Source: Solidesulfovibrio magneticus RS-1 | GTDB lineage: Bacteria; Desulfobacterota; Desulfovibrionia; Desulfovibrionales; Desulfovibrionaceae | Direction: 5' to 3' | Length of the DNA: 64,000 nucleotides | NCBI RefSeq assembly: GCF_000010665.1 | Contig: NC_012796.1 | Location: forward strand, 1,612,001-1,676,000 | In this document: piece after piece, positions 35,191 to 44,023 of the stretch | Layout: every line of letters starts with the position of its first letter | Numbering within the stretch: the first letter of the stretch is position 1 | Program-made: the position numbers and the translations under genes | The notes under the pieces: generated by a model | The model's input: the letters and a program-made list of their open reading frames with translations, nothing else | The model's database searches: none | Told to the model about the DNA's origin: nothing

Positions 35191-35393
35191 GGACAGCCCG
35201 CACCCTGTCCTTTTGCGGGCCGCATCCTGCCCGAATGTGATTCAAAATTCCCTCGTTATCCTGTAGGGTTGGCCAAGAGGTTCTCCAACCCGGTTGTCCA
35301 AATGAAAAAGGGGATAGGTCGAATACGGCCTATCCCCTTGAAATATATGGTCGGGGCGAGGTGATTTGAACACCCGGCATCCTGCTCCCAAAG
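35191..35393. repeat. flank T, copy 1: tRNA-Pro 3' half and downstream DNA
   Basis: The minus strand of 35348-35393 reads as the 3' half of tRNA-Pro(TGG), from the anticodon loop through a T arm with TTCAAAT to CGACCA. The 5' half is absent. A hairpin GGGGATAGG/CCTATCCCC (35308-35339) followed on the minus strand by TTTTTCATTT is its terminator. The whole block is repeated with about 85-90% identity at 54572-54775. Confidence 0.85.
35308..35339 (-). terminator. terminator behind the tRNA-Pro 3' fragment
   Basis: AAGGGGATAGGCC, an 8-nt loop region, then GACCTATCCCC and TTTTTC on the minus strand. A second, diverged copy is at about 54690-54720. Confidence 0.75.
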
Positions 35394-35394
35394 C
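35377..35394. mobile_element. att-like core 1 (T|A)
   Basis: GCATCCTGCTCCCAAAG, the tRNA-Pro anticodon arm on the minus strand, joins flank T on the left to flank A on the right. Homologous cores occur near 43166, 54759 and 59506. Confidence 0.75.
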
Positions 35395-35645
35395 CGCACT
35401 GGCCGTCTGTATCCTTTGAAATGATTGATGATTTCTTGGTGTGGGATAAGCCCCGTCGGACAAAAGCGATCTTCTCCAGGACATTCCCGATTCTCCAAAA
35501 GTTATCCAAATCCAGCGGTTATCCGGGCTGGAGAACCATATTTCCGCGTTATCAGGTAGGAAATATTGGGCCAGAGGAACAGGGACATATGGGACGCATT
35601 TTTCGCATCCTCTGCAGAAAAGGAGCGGGGCTGGGGGCGGTGAGC
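35395..35645. repeat. flank A, copy 1
   Basis: About 250 bp repeated at 43184-43436, including an identical stretch of more than 50 bp around 35471-35526. It contains GTTATCC motifs at about 35501, 35518 and 35548 (GTTATCA), resembling integrase arm sites. Confidence 0.85.
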
Positions 35646-35765
35646 TGGTCGGATCCCCAGGGGACACATGGAACCCAAATTTTATTCTGTGTAAATTGTT
35701 CGCGCGATCCTTGTGACAAAAAGCCTCTGGCAAACGTATAGGAATAAAAGAGCTCCAGGCAATTT

Positions 35766-36332
35766 ATGAACTACGATGACGAAACACAGCTTATCGAAGA
35801 CATCCTTGATGGGGAGGCCGCCGCGTACGCCGTGTTGGTTCGTCGTTACCAGTCGCCGATTCATGGACTCATGTCGCGCATGTGCCGCAATCCCGAAGAT
35901 GCCAGCGACCTGACCCAGGAAGCCTTTGTCGTGGCTTACGAAAAACTCGAAAAGTTCAAGGTTGGGGCGCGGTTTTTCCCCTGGCTTTACACGCTCAGTC
36001 TCAATATTGCGCGCGACCATCTCCGCAAGCAGGGGCGCGTGGAAATACCGGCGTCTGCGTTACATGATGGTTTCATGGAGAACATACAGGATGAAACAGC
36101 GGATGATGCTCTGATCGAAAAGATCGATAGTGAAAAGCTTTTCGCTGCAATGGACGCGCTCGGCCTGGAAACGAGGGAAGTGTTGATCCTGCGCTACCAA
36201 GAGGGCTTGTCCATTCAAGATATCGCGGATGCCCTGAAAATATCGGTGAGCGCCGTCAAAATGCGCATTTCCCGGGGGCTTGAACGATTGCGCGTAATAT
36301 TTGTGGATTCCATCGGTGGGCAAGAAGCATGA
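35766..36332 (+). CDS. ECF RNA polymerase sigma factor
   Basis: The 188-residue product has region 2 (VLVRRYQSPIHGLMSRMCRN, DASDLTQEAFVVAYEKLEKF, FFPWLYTLSLNIARDHLRK) and region 4 with an HTH (VLILRYQEGLSIQDIADAL, ISVSAVKMRISRGLERLR). It should direct RNA polymerase to its own operon. The stop overlaps the next gene by 4 bp. A possible ECF-type promoter, GGAACC near 35670 with a TGTGTAAA about 16 bp on, lies upstream. Confidence 0.92.
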   Translation: MNYDDETQLIEDILDGEAAAYAVLVRRYQSPIHGLMSRMCRNPEDASDLTQEAFVVAYEKLEKFKVGARFFPWLYTLSLNIARDHLRKQGRVEIPASALHDGFMENIQDETADDALIEKIDSEKLFAAMDALGLETREVLILRYQEGLSIQDIADALKISVSAVKMRISRGLERLRVIFVDSIGGQEA

Positions 36333-36988
36333 ACAAGAAAAATGAGGAACAAGCGGCGCGGGACTTACAACGCTTGGCCGGTGCCATTGCTGGCCTGCCG
36401 CGATCGGATCTCCCGGAACGGCTTTTGCCGCAGATCATGGCCCGCATTGGCCCCAAAGAACCATCTCCTTCGCGTCGATGCTGGAGATGGGTGCAGCGGT
36501 GGTTGCGTCGCTCCCGGGGAGTCGCCATTGGTGGCGCGACAGCTTTTGCCGTGGCAATGCTGATTTGGTCGGCAAGCACCTCCATGCGTCATACTTCCCA
36601 ACCCACTTCGCCTACTGGGAAGGAGGTCGCATCGGAATCGACTGGATGGCGACTTGCCGGCAGCGGAGCCGGACAGGCAAAGGAAGTCACTTTTGTGGCG
36701 CGGTTCCCCGGCGCGCAGCAAGTGGCCGTGATCGGCTCCTTTAATGACTGGATGCCTGGGCGTCACGTCATGCACAAGGCCCTGGGAAGTGATGTCTTCT
36801 CACTGACAGTCAACTTGCCTTCCGGGCGGTATGTTTATGCTTTCCTCGTGGACGGCACGCTCCTGGAGACGGATTCCAGCGCTTTGCTTCAGGAAGACGA
36901 CGGGTTTGGCCATACCAACTCTGTCCTTATCATTGAGGATGACAACGGCCGCCAGCAGGCAGGGGAACGTCATGCTCGTCCGCTTTAA
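36329..36988 (+). CDS. membrane protein with CBM48-like domain, candidate anti-sigma factor
   Basis: The 219-residue product has a cytoplasmic N-terminus of about 65 residues, one membrane helix (about 68-84), and an extracytoplasmic domain of the AMPK/CBM48 glycogen-binding type (VTFVARFPGAQQVAVIGSFNDWMPG, GRYVYAFLVDGTLLETD). Position and topology after an ECF sigma gene suggest an anti-sigma factor whose outer domain senses a glycan. No zinc-binding anti-sigma motif is visible, so the inhibitory function is inferred from context. Confidence 0.75.
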   Translation: MNKKNEEQAARDLQRLAGAIAGLPRSDLPERLLPQIMARIGPKEPSPSRRCWRWVQRWLRRSRGVAIGGATAFAVAMLIWSASTSMRHTSQPTSPTGKEVASESTGWRLAGSGAGQAKEVTFVARFPGAQQVAVIGSFNDWMPGRHVMHKALGSDVFSLTVNLPSGRYVYAFLVDGTLLETDSSALLQEDDGFGHTNSVLIIEDDNGRQQAGERHARPL

Positions 36989-37913
36989 TCTTTTGATTGC
37001 GGGAGTTGTCCTTGCCATGACCTGTATCTGGCCCTCTGCGGGCTTATCAGAAGACCGCGTGGGACTCGTTGAAGCGATGGAGGCCGCGAGGACCGCCGGC
37101 CTCTCGCGAGTCGATATCGATCGCGTCTTGGGGTTTGGCTACCGTTTTGGGTTAAGCGAATCTGATACGGCGGTTTTTCTTATGATCGGGGGCAAGGCTT
37201 CGTCCTCAGGAGGCAACACGGCCTTCGTGATGGACAAGATTGAAGAGGGGTTGGCCAAGCATGTCCCGATTTCTCGCATTGAAGAGGCCGTACGGAACCA
37301 GCTTGAGGATTTTGCCTTCGCTCAGTGGCAGCTGGCAAACCGTCCTGGAGTGACAGCAGCTTTGAACGAGCGTTTGGCCCAGACGTTACGCATGGGGCTC
37401 TCACGGGGCGATATTGATATCTGTCTCTCCCACCCCGATCATTCGGCGCAGCAAGTCGTTTTGACTGCGGAATTTATGGCGGCCGTGCGTCAAGCCGGAC
37501 TCCCTCCCGCCCTAGGGAACAGTTTGGTTGCACAAGTGCTTGAAGCCAAAAATTTTCCCTCTGGGCTTTTGGATATAGCAAGGTTCGTTCGCGATGCGAA
37601 GCAGGGTGGCAATCTCGATGCCTTGGTGGCGGAAGATGCTGCCAAGGTGATCACGGGAGATATGAGCGTTGCTCAGGCGCGACGAGCACTGGGCTTGGCT
37701 TCAGCAGACGGGGCATCAATCGCCGGCAGTGGCCAGGGCAAGTCTGCTGGCGCAGGTGTTGGTTCGGGTAAAGGGTATGGGCAGGGGAGTGGGAACGGTG
37801 GCGGAAATAGCTCTGGGGGCGGTTCGAGAGGAAGCGGCTCCGGCGGCAGTGGCGGGGGCGGCGGTGGTTCGGGTAGCGGCGGAGGAAGAGGGGGCGGTGG
37901 TGGCCGAAATTGA
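36972..37913 (+). CDS. exported protein with long Gly-rich tail
   Basis: The ATG at 36972 overlaps the previous gene by 17 bases and has AGGGGAA upstream. The 313-residue product has a signal peptide (about 1-25), a helical middle (about 28-250) with repeated LSRVDIDRVL / LSRGDIDICL units, and a C-terminal tail of about 60 residues that is nearly all Gly and Ser with Arg. It recalls secreted, self-associating surface proteins. No family recognised. It is the third gene of the ECF operon. Confidence 0.7.
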   Translation: MLVRFNLLIAGVVLAMTCIWPSAGLSEDRVGLVEAMEAARTAGLSRVDIDRVLGFGYRFGLSESDTAVFLMIGGKASSSGGNTAFVMDKIEEGLAKHVPISRIEEAVRNQLEDFAFAQWQLANRPGVTAALNERLAQTLRMGLSRGDIDICLSHPDHSAQQVVLTAEFMAAVRQAGLPPALGNSLVAQVLEAKNFPSGLLDIARFVRDAKQGGNLDALVAEDAAKVITGDMSVAQARRALGLASADGASIAGSGQGKSAGAGVGSGKGYGQGSGNGGGNSSGGGSRGSGSGGSGGGGGGSGSGGGRGGGGGRN

Positions 37914-38016
37914 AAGTTAATATGGCAAGTGATTTTCGCGCAAAAAAAATGAAACCTAGGTGACCAAATTCTCGTCTCCCTCGTATATCAATATAAATAG
38001 CGAAAAGGAGGAAGTT

Positions 38017-38277
38017 ATGCTGAGAAAAATGATGATTGTTGTCGCAATGTGTTGTTTTGGATTCATGGCCACAAACGTCTTTGCACAAAATGGTTTCGGC
38101 TTTAATGCAGGTGGTTATCAGGGGCAGCTTGCCGGAGGTGCAGGGGTTGGTGGCAACGGAACCTGCCAGTTGGGCAACGGTACGGGCCTTGAACTTGGCC
38201 TCATGTTTGGTTTTGGGGATGGTACGGAGCCGAGGCCTCAAGATGGAACGGGTTTTGGCGCGCCGACAAACCGATAA
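38017..38277 (+). CDS. small secreted Gly-rich protein
   Basis: AAGGAGG precedes the ATG. The 86-residue product has a signal peptide cleaved after VFAQ (about 22-26) and a mature part rich in Gly, Asn and Phe (GFGFNAGGYQGQLAGG), with one Cys. It sits 100 bases after the Gly-rich exported protein and looks like a second product of the same ECF regulon. Function unknown. Confidence 0.65.
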   Translation: MLRKMMIVVAMCCFGFMATNVFAQNGFGFNAGGYQGQLAGGAGVGGNGTCQLGNGTGLELGLMFGFGDGTEPRPQDGTGFGAPTNR

Positions 38278-38636
38278 TATCTTACTACGAAAGAACTAGC
38301 CCCCGCAGTCGTTATTTCGGCAATCGGATCATGGGCGGCCTGTCTCCGGGTGAGGTGGGCCGCTTTCTCGTTGCCGGGCAAAGTGGCTACTCTGAGACGT
38401 GACAGTTCAGCTATCACCGGGTGGACAATCTGACAAAGTCCACGTCGCTATCGATTGGATGCGGATGCGGTCGAGATATTCAACAGTGCCGCTCATGAGC
38501 TTTGCCTCAAACTGTTCCCGGTTCATCCCAAAGCTACGCCAAGGTTTTCTTGAAAGGTACGCCTCCTCTGACAAGTGCAGCTTTGCCCATGGCTTGGTTT
38601 GAGAGTGTGGCATAGCCCTGTTGTTTTCGTTTTAAG
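38278..38636. other. non-coding stretch with repeat fragments
   Basis: 38283-38310 resembles the end of the histidine-kinase gene and its terminator (59347-59375), and 38316-38380 resembles 54954-55017. These are scraps of module E3-type sequence joined here. A 68-codon minus-strand frame (38407-38613) has no support. Confidence 0.5.
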
Positions 38637-39248
38637 TTATTTTTTGACATAAAGTGCCAACGCTTTTTGTGCCAAAAAGTCTTCCCGAGTCATTCCTTTG
38701 ATTATTTTTCTCTCCTTAAACAATCTCCTGTGTCCTATTTCTTTGACTATCGACCTAATAAACATCTTGAAAACCAAATAAACATCTTCGTCTTCAAATA
38801 ATACGACTGCGCGATGCTTGAGCACAAGAACAAATCTTGTCTTGATTGATTTTGCGAATACGTTCTTTCTGCGAAAAAATGTCTGCGGCTTAACAAGCAA
38901 GTAGTACTGCTCTCTGTTGACTTGAACCTCAATCGAGTTGTGCTCGCTATTTATAAAAGAACTAAACTGAATGTCGTTGTTTAAGTACATCGACATTTTT
39001 TGGATATTTTTCTGGAAAAGCCTAAGCTTTCTTCTTCCAATACTGCATTTAACTTCATAGCTATCTATTGAATCATGCCTTAGGGTCTCATGTAAAATAA
39101 CATCTCTAGGGTCGAAGTCGTACGATCGTTTTATTGTTCTCTTTTTTTTCTCAAACAGTTCTAGCCGTTCATTTTTTATCTTTCTATAGATATAAACATA
39201 AAAACACCCCAAAAGTAGTACTACAAGCAAGCCTTCTAGATTAATCAT
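38637..39248 (-). CDS. membrane-anchored hypothetical protein
   Basis: I prefer the ATG at 39248 (203 residues) because the N-terminus is then a hydrophobic helix (about 4-22, LEGLLVVLLLGCFYVYIY); an ATG at 39284 is the alternative. The rest is basic and beta-rich with no recognised domain. The DNA is much more AT-rich than the neighbours, a sign of foreign origin. It lies between the ECF operon and HigBA. Confidence 0.55.
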   Translation of the reverse strand: MINLEGLLVVLLLGCFYVYIYRKIKNERLELFEKKKRTIKRSYDFDPRDVILHETLRHDSIDSYEVKCSIGRRKLRLFQKNIQKMSMYLNNDIQFSSFINSEHNSIEVQVNREQYYLLVKPQTFFRRKNVFAKSIKTRFVLVLKHRAVVLFEDEDVYLVFKMFIRSIVKEIGHRRLFKERKIIKGMTREDFLAQKALALYVKK

Positions 39249-39284
39249 TGTTTCATCGTGTAATTGTTTGCCTGTTGCGTGCAA

Positions 39285-39923
39285 TATGTATGTCGCTTTC
39301 TGTAGTTATAGACATAAAGTTACATTTTGAACTTCGGCCCTCTCTAGACCGGAAGCGATTCTCTTATACCCGCGATTCGGAAAAAATGTCCACTCTAAAT
39401 GGGGGGAGGCCAGTCGTTTGATAGACTGACCAAGGGCGAACCAGTGGAGTCTGTCATCGAGTAGAGACAAAGCTGCCTCGGCCAATGAGGCCCAGCAACG
39501 CCCCAAAGCTGATACACTGTCAACTATAAGAAATTAGGGCACGGAACCCCGCTTTGCCGGGTCCGGAAAGTTGAGATTTATGGGGGGTGTTGGCTGGATG
39601 ATGTGATCCTCGCCCTTTCTCCATGGCGACAAGGTGCGTTTTCAAAGCACGGAAACAGGCTGGCTTTACCCTCGGTGGCTTGGCGCTGCGGACAGGTTGG
39701 GACGCATGGGACGTGTTCCCGCACCCTTTTGAGAAAGCTACGATTTTGCCAGGCTGCTAGACACCCGGCCCCTGGCGGTTATCCGGAGGTTAGTCATACA
39801 GGGGTGGGGACGGACTTAAAAAAGACTGTCTGGGATTGGGGCACGAGAGTCGGTAGACGGCCACCCAGGTTGGGGGAGCGCCCCCTTGCCAGGTTATAAT
39901 ATAAATATTATATGACGGGTGCC
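39285..39923. other. 639-bp gap without supported gene
   Basis: It contains a partial copy of flank B around 39755-39800 (CCCGGCCCCTGGCGGTTATCC followed by a degraded remainder, shared with 54851-54905 and 59604-59655). No intact gene was found. Confidence 0.45.
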
Positions 39924-40250
39924 ATGAGCGAATGGGACGCGCATTTCATCAATGAGTTGGCAGAGGCCGAGTTTGAGGCCCTCCCTATCGATATCCGGGC
40001 GAAACTGACCCGTGCCTTGGATTTGCTGCGGGCAAAGGGGATTACGGTGTTGGCGATGCCCTTGGCTCGGCATGTGGAAGGGAAGGTTTGGGAGCTTCGG
40101 GCTACGGGACGAGACGGTATCGGGCGAAGCCTCTATGTGGCTGCGTCGGGGCGGCGTCTCCTGATCCTGCGGTCATTTATCAAGAAAACACAAAAAACTC
40201 CGCGCGTGGAAATCGAAATAGCATTGAAGCGGCTTAGTGAGGTCGAGTGA
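39924..40250 (+). CDS. HigB/Gp49-type toxin
   Basis: From the ATG at 39924 (an ATG at 39912 is possible) the product has 108 residues with the RelE/HigB (phage-derived Gp49) pattern: AEFEALPIDIRAKLTRALDLL, LARHVEGKVWELRATGRDGIGRSLYVA, LLILRSFIKKTQKTPRVEIEIAL. Such toxins cut mRNA on the ribosome. The antitoxin gene starts 1 base after the stop, in the toxin-first order of HigBA. Confidence 0.88.
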   Translation: MSEWDAHFINELAEAEFEALPIDIRAKLTRALDLLRAKGITVLAMPLARHVEGKVWELRATGRDGIGRSLYVAASGRRLLILRSFIKKTQKTPRVEIEIALKRLSEVE

Positions 40251-40251
40251 T

Positions 40252-40560
40252 ATGGCTACCGTTCCTTTCAGCAGGGTTCGCGAACGAATGATGGCCGACC
40301 CTGAGTTTCGGAAAGAATACGGCGCGTTGGGCGAAGAGTTCGCCCTCATCGAGGCGATGATCGAGGCGCGCACGCAGGCGAATATGACCCAGGCGGACGT
40401 GGCCAAGGCCATGGGGGTGAGTCAGCCTCGTGTCGCTCGCATCGAATCCGGAAAGAATGTCTCCCTGGAGACGTTGCGGCGTTACGCCAAGGCGACCGGC
40501 GGCAGACTCAAGATCGTCATTGAACCGGGCAAAGCGGAACAGCGCCAACTGCGGAAATGA
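40252..40560 (+). CDS. HigA-type XRE antitoxin
   Basis: The 102-residue product carries an XRE helix-turn-helix (MTQADVAKAMGVSQPRVARIE) at about 47-70 and an N-terminal toxin-binding helix. The pair should autoregulate through this HTH. It forms a two-gene operon with the toxin and lies just before the TOTE gene. Confidence 0.88.
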   Translation: MATVPFSRVRERMMADPEFRKEYGALGEEFALIEAMIEARTQANMTQADVAKAMGVSQPRVARIESGKNVSLETLRRYAKATGGRLKIVIEPGKAEQRQLRK

Positions 40561-40648
40561 TTCAACCGTATTCCCCATGCTTTTTCACAACCCTCCGAGC
40601 TCGGGTGGAGCGTTGGCGAGTTGAAAATGCTTTGGCGGTTTGTATGTC

Positions 40649-43045
40649 ATGATCACAAGTGGTAGCGACTCTTCTCACACGTCCGAACTTGAGGAGTTGC
40701 GAAAGCTACGAGAGGAAAATGCTCGCCTTAGAGAATTGCTTGCGCGTCACAATATCTCATCGGAAGGATCTTCTGCTACTGAAATTGCGCTATCCCCTGT
40801 AGGGCAACGCTCCTTGCCGGTCCCACAAAGTTCTGCAGATAAGATTTCCCTTTTTCGAAAGCTGTTTCGTGGACGAAATGATGTTTATCCACAGCGTTGG
40901 GAGTCCGCCAAGGGGAAGTCAGGATATTCTCCAGTCTGTGAAAATGAATGGCGGCGCGGAGTCTGTCAAAAACCTCGGCTGAAATGCGGGGAATGTAGTC
41001 ATCGTGTGTTGTTGCCCATAACGGATCAAGTGCTCTATGCTCATCTTTCTGGGAAGTGCACCATCGGTGTGTATCCTCTGTTGTCAGATGATACGTGCTA
41101 TTTTTTAGCCGCTGATTTTGATGATGATTCTTGGCAAGAGGACTCCAAAGCTTTCATGCAATCTTGTCAGGAACTCAATGTCCCTGCTTACCTGGAAATA
41201 TCTCGATCCGGGAAAGGGGCGCATGTATGGATTTTCTTCCTCGAAGCAGTTTCGGCGCGTGAGGCACGACAACTTGGCGCGGCTTTGATCAGCCATACCT
41301 GTGATCGCACACGTCAACTTTCCCTTTCAAGCTACGACCGGTTATTTCCCAATCAAGATATCATGCCCAAAGGCGGATTTGGGAATCTGATCGCGTTGCC
41401 ATTGCAGAAAGTGCCTCGTAATGCTGGGCGCAGTGTCTTTGTTGATGAGAACCTTATTCCTTTTGTTGATCAGTGGGCTCTTCTTGCCTCCGTTCGTCAG
41501 ATGTCGGCAGCGGAATTAGAGGCCGCTATTTTACGGGCATGTGGCGGTAGACATCCATTGGATGTCGCGTACACATCTGAGGAAAATGATGTATTGCCAT
41601 GGCAGAGGCCGAATCGGGAGGTTCGCCAGGTTGCCGGTCCACTTCCTAAATCGTTGGCACTGGTGCTCGCGAACCAGATTTTTATTTCCAAGTCTGATCT
41701 GCCGCAGCAACTCGCAAATCGCCTGATACGGTTGGCCGCTTTCCAAAATCCAGAATTTTATAAGGCACAGGCAATGCGCCTTCCTGTGTGGGATAAGCCT
41801 CGTGTCATTGGTTGTGCTGAGAATTTTCCACAGCATATTGGTCTTCCAAGGGGGTGCCTTGAGTCGGTGCTCGATCTATTACAGAAAAATGGCATCGAAC
41901 CTCATTTGCAAGAGGAGCGCATCCAGGGGAGTAAAATATCGGTAAAATTTCTTGGGACGCTGAGAAAAGAGCAGATATTGGCTGTTCGCGCGATGCTTCG
42001 GCATGACATTGGCGTTTTGTGCGCTCCAACGGCTTTCGGTAAAACAATTACGGCTGCGGCGTTGATTGCTCGGCGAAAGCTTCGCACCCTCGTTTTGGTT
42101 CACCGCACGGAATTGTTGAGGCAGTGGTCTGAACGGTTGACGGGATTTCTTAATATCCCAACGGGGGGGATTGGGCTCATTGGAGGAGGAAAGAAAAAGT
42201 TCTCAGGTGAAATTGATATCGCAGTTATGCAATCTCTTGTTCGGCAAGATGGCCTTGGCGAATTGCTCGATAATTATGGCCAGATCATCGTCGACGAGTG
42301 TCATCATATTTCTGCTTTTTCATTTGAAAGCATACTTAAGCAAGCAAAGTCAAAATACATTGTCGGGTTGACCGCCACTCCGATCAGACGCGATGGCCAG
42401 GATCCGATTATTTTTATGCAGTGTGGGCCAATAAGGTACACCGCCGCTCGATCTGAGAATGCACCTTCACGACTTGAAGTATTTCCACGGTTTCTTGCTG
42501 CGCCAGATGTTCAAGAGGGGGTGCCTATTCAAGAAGTTTTTCGGAGATTAGTTAGTGATGGCAAGAGAAATAGATTTATCGTTAAAGATGTTTTGCGTGA
42601 ATACAAAGAAGGTCGAAAGATTCTTGTTCTCACAGAACGGACAGAGCATTTAGCACTGCTGGCCAGTCTTCTTGAAAATCTTGTTGAAAAATTGTATGTT
42701 TTACACGGTAAATTGTCCCGCAAACAGCGAGTGGCTATTTTTTCGGACCTTGAGTCATTAGATGCCTCAACTCCACGAGTAATACTAGCGACTGGCCGTT
42801 TGATTGGCGAAGGTTTCGATCATCCACCTCTTGACACGATGATGTTGGCGATGCCGATTTCCTGGAAGGGGACTTTGCAACAATACGCAGGTCGGCTTCA
42901 CAGGGAGCATGCTGAAAAGCAAGATGTACGCATTTATGATTATATTGAGGACAATTTACCTCAATTATCGCGGATGTGGCGCAAACGACAATCGGGATAT
43001 CAGGCGATGGGCTATCGATTTCGAGACGATCGTAGCTTAGTTTAG
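40649..43045 (+). CDS. TOTE-type primase fused to superfamily 2 helicase
   Basis: The product has about 798 residues (ATG 40649; a TTG at 40640 also fits). An N-terminal coiled coil (about 10-40) is followed by an archaeo-eukaryotic primase domain of the TOTE conflict-system type: LFRGRNDVYPQRWES, four Cys in CENEWRRGVCQKPRLKCGEC that likely bind zinc, LAADFDDDSW with catalytic Asp, RSGKGAHVWIFF. A DEAH-like helicase starts near 445 (Walker A PTAFGKT, IIVDECHH, GLTATPIRRDG, YAGRLHREH). TOTE proteins are linked to defence. No separate effector is fused. Confidence 0.85.
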   Translation: MITSGSDSSHTSELEELRKLREENARLRELLARHNISSEGSSATEIALSPVGQRSLPVPQSSADKISLFRKLFRGRNDVYPQRWESAKGKSGYSPVCENEWRRGVCQKPRLKCGECSHRVLLPITDQVLYAHLSGKCTIGVYPLLSDDTCYFLAADFDDDSWQEDSKAFMQSCQELNVPAYLEISRSGKGAHVWIFFLEAVSAREARQLGAALISHTCDRTRQLSLSSYDRLFPNQDIMPKGGFGNLIALPLQKVPRNAGRSVFVDENLIPFVDQWALLASVRQMSAAELEAAILRACGGRHPLDVAYTSEENDVLPWQRPNREVRQVAGPLPKSLALVLANQIFISKSDLPQQLANRLIRLAAFQNPEFYKAQAMRLPVWDKPRVIGCAENFPQHIGLPRGCLESVLDLLQKNGIEPHLQEERIQGSKISVKFLGTLRKEQILAVRAMLRHDIGVLCAPTAFGKTITAAALIARRKLRTLVLVHRTELLRQWSERLTGFLNIPTGGIGLIGGGKKKFSGEIDIAVMQSLVRQDGLGELLDNYGQIIVDECHHISAFSFESILKQAKSKYIVGLTATPIRRDGQDPIIFMQCGPIRYTAARSENAPSRLEVFPRFLAAPDVQEGVPIQEVFRRLVSDGKRNRFIVKDVLREYKEGRKILVLTERTEHLALLASLLENLVEKLYVLHGKLSRKQRVAIFSDLESLDASTPRVILATGRLIGEGFDHPPLDTMMLAMPISWKGTLQQYAGRLHREHAEKQDVRIYDYIEDNLPQLSRMWRKRQSGYQAMGYRFRDDRSLV

Positions 43046-43077
43046 GCGATTTGACACAGGCTGGAAGTCCAGTGGCC

Positions 43078-43183
43078 TGCATCCTGCTAAATAGGACGGA
43101 GCATCCTGACCTGATGTTTTCGAGAATTCAATATTATTTCATCATGTTAGGTGCTTGCTTGACACGCATCCTGTTCCCAAAGG
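43078..43183. repeat. flank X and core 2 (X|A)
   Basis: About 105 bp shared with 59418-59523; it holds three GCATCCTG repeats, the last being the core GCATCCTGTTCCCAAAGG (43166-43183, one substitution). It is followed by flank A, copy 2 (43184-43436). Confidence 0.8.
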
Positions 43184-43436
43184 CGCGCCAGCCGTTTGCA
43201 ATCTTTGAAATCATTAGAGAATTCGTGCCTGCGGATAAGCCCCCTTGGACAAAATCGATCTTCTCCAGGACATTCCCGATTCTCCAAAAGTTATCCAAAT
43301 CCAGCGGTTATCCAGGTTGGAGAGCTATATTTCAGCGTTATCCGGTAGGAATTGTTGGTCCAGCGGATGAGGGACATGTGGGACGCATTTTTCGTATCAT
43401 CTCCAGAAAAGGAGCAGGGCAGGGGCAGAGGTGATT
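43184..43436. repeat. flank A, copy 2
   Basis: Counterpart of 35395-35645, including the region with repeated GTTATCC motifs (43289, 43306, 43337). Confidence 0.85.
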
Positions 43437-43922
43437 GTTTTGGGGACAAGAGGGACTGTATACTTGCCTCTGCCGTAGCGGTGCAGGCGTATGCCTTGCA
43501 ACCCCCGTTCCCCACGCCTGATCCAATCGGGTGCAGGATTTTATACCGACCATGGGGGCAACGCATGTCGGAAAGATCATATCGGCAGCTCACAACACCC
43601 GCCCAGCTTTGGCTCCGTATGTGCGCCCGCCGATGTCTGTCGGTGTCGGCGACCGCCCCTAATGTCACGAATGCCGACACACCATATGCGCACCCGCCAA
43701 TTGCTGAACCCGTATGCTTGTGGCTCCCATGGTGTCCCGCCGCCAGCTCCGGTGTGTGATCAAGGCCCTGTAGCGGGCTGCTTGGAAAATGATAACTTAC
43801 CAAAATAACGTTAATTTTTTTCAAACCTGTCCGACCTATAGAAGGGTGACACTCTTCGCTTCCAATATTCCCCGCGCTGTGCGCTAAGCCTTTAGGGAAT
43901 CATTCAGAGCTCTGCCGAATAA
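43437..43922. other. no intact gene
   Basis: GC-rich frames here overlap on both strands, but none has a convincing start or recognisable domain. Confidence 0.4.
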
Positions 43923-43990
43923 TACTGGCAGGGATCCATTAGCTTAATTGATTTATCAATTAAACTTGTGGGTTCCTGCCAGTTTTTTTT
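43923..43990 (+). terminator. long hairpin with T tract before the primase gene
   Basis: An outer ACTGGCAGG/CCTGCCAGT stem encloses a second perfect 9-bp palindrome (TTAATTGAT, TT, ATCAATTAA). Eight T follow. It lies upstream of the leader frame, so it may be a terminator or attenuator. Confidence 0.7.
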
Positions 43991-44023
43991 CGGGAGCCCA
44001 TGTAAGCAAAAGGAGCACCCAAG

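Larger units (their letters stand above)
35394..43183. mobile_element. module E1, between core T|A and core X|A
   Basis: The interval is bounded by two core sites and opens with flank A. It carries the ECF sigma operon, a membrane protein, HigBA and a TOTE primase-helicase, with no integrase. I infer a mobilised or stranded cargo segment. Confidence 0.5.

Noticed and set aside
43565-43759. 65-codon frame with many Cys and Pro
   Set aside because: No Shine-Dalgarno, competing frames on both strands, and no recognisable pattern.
43923-43990. Retron-like or structured RNA before the primase gene
   Set aside because: The double hairpin is striking, but there is no reverse transcriptase nearby and the T tract fits a terminator.
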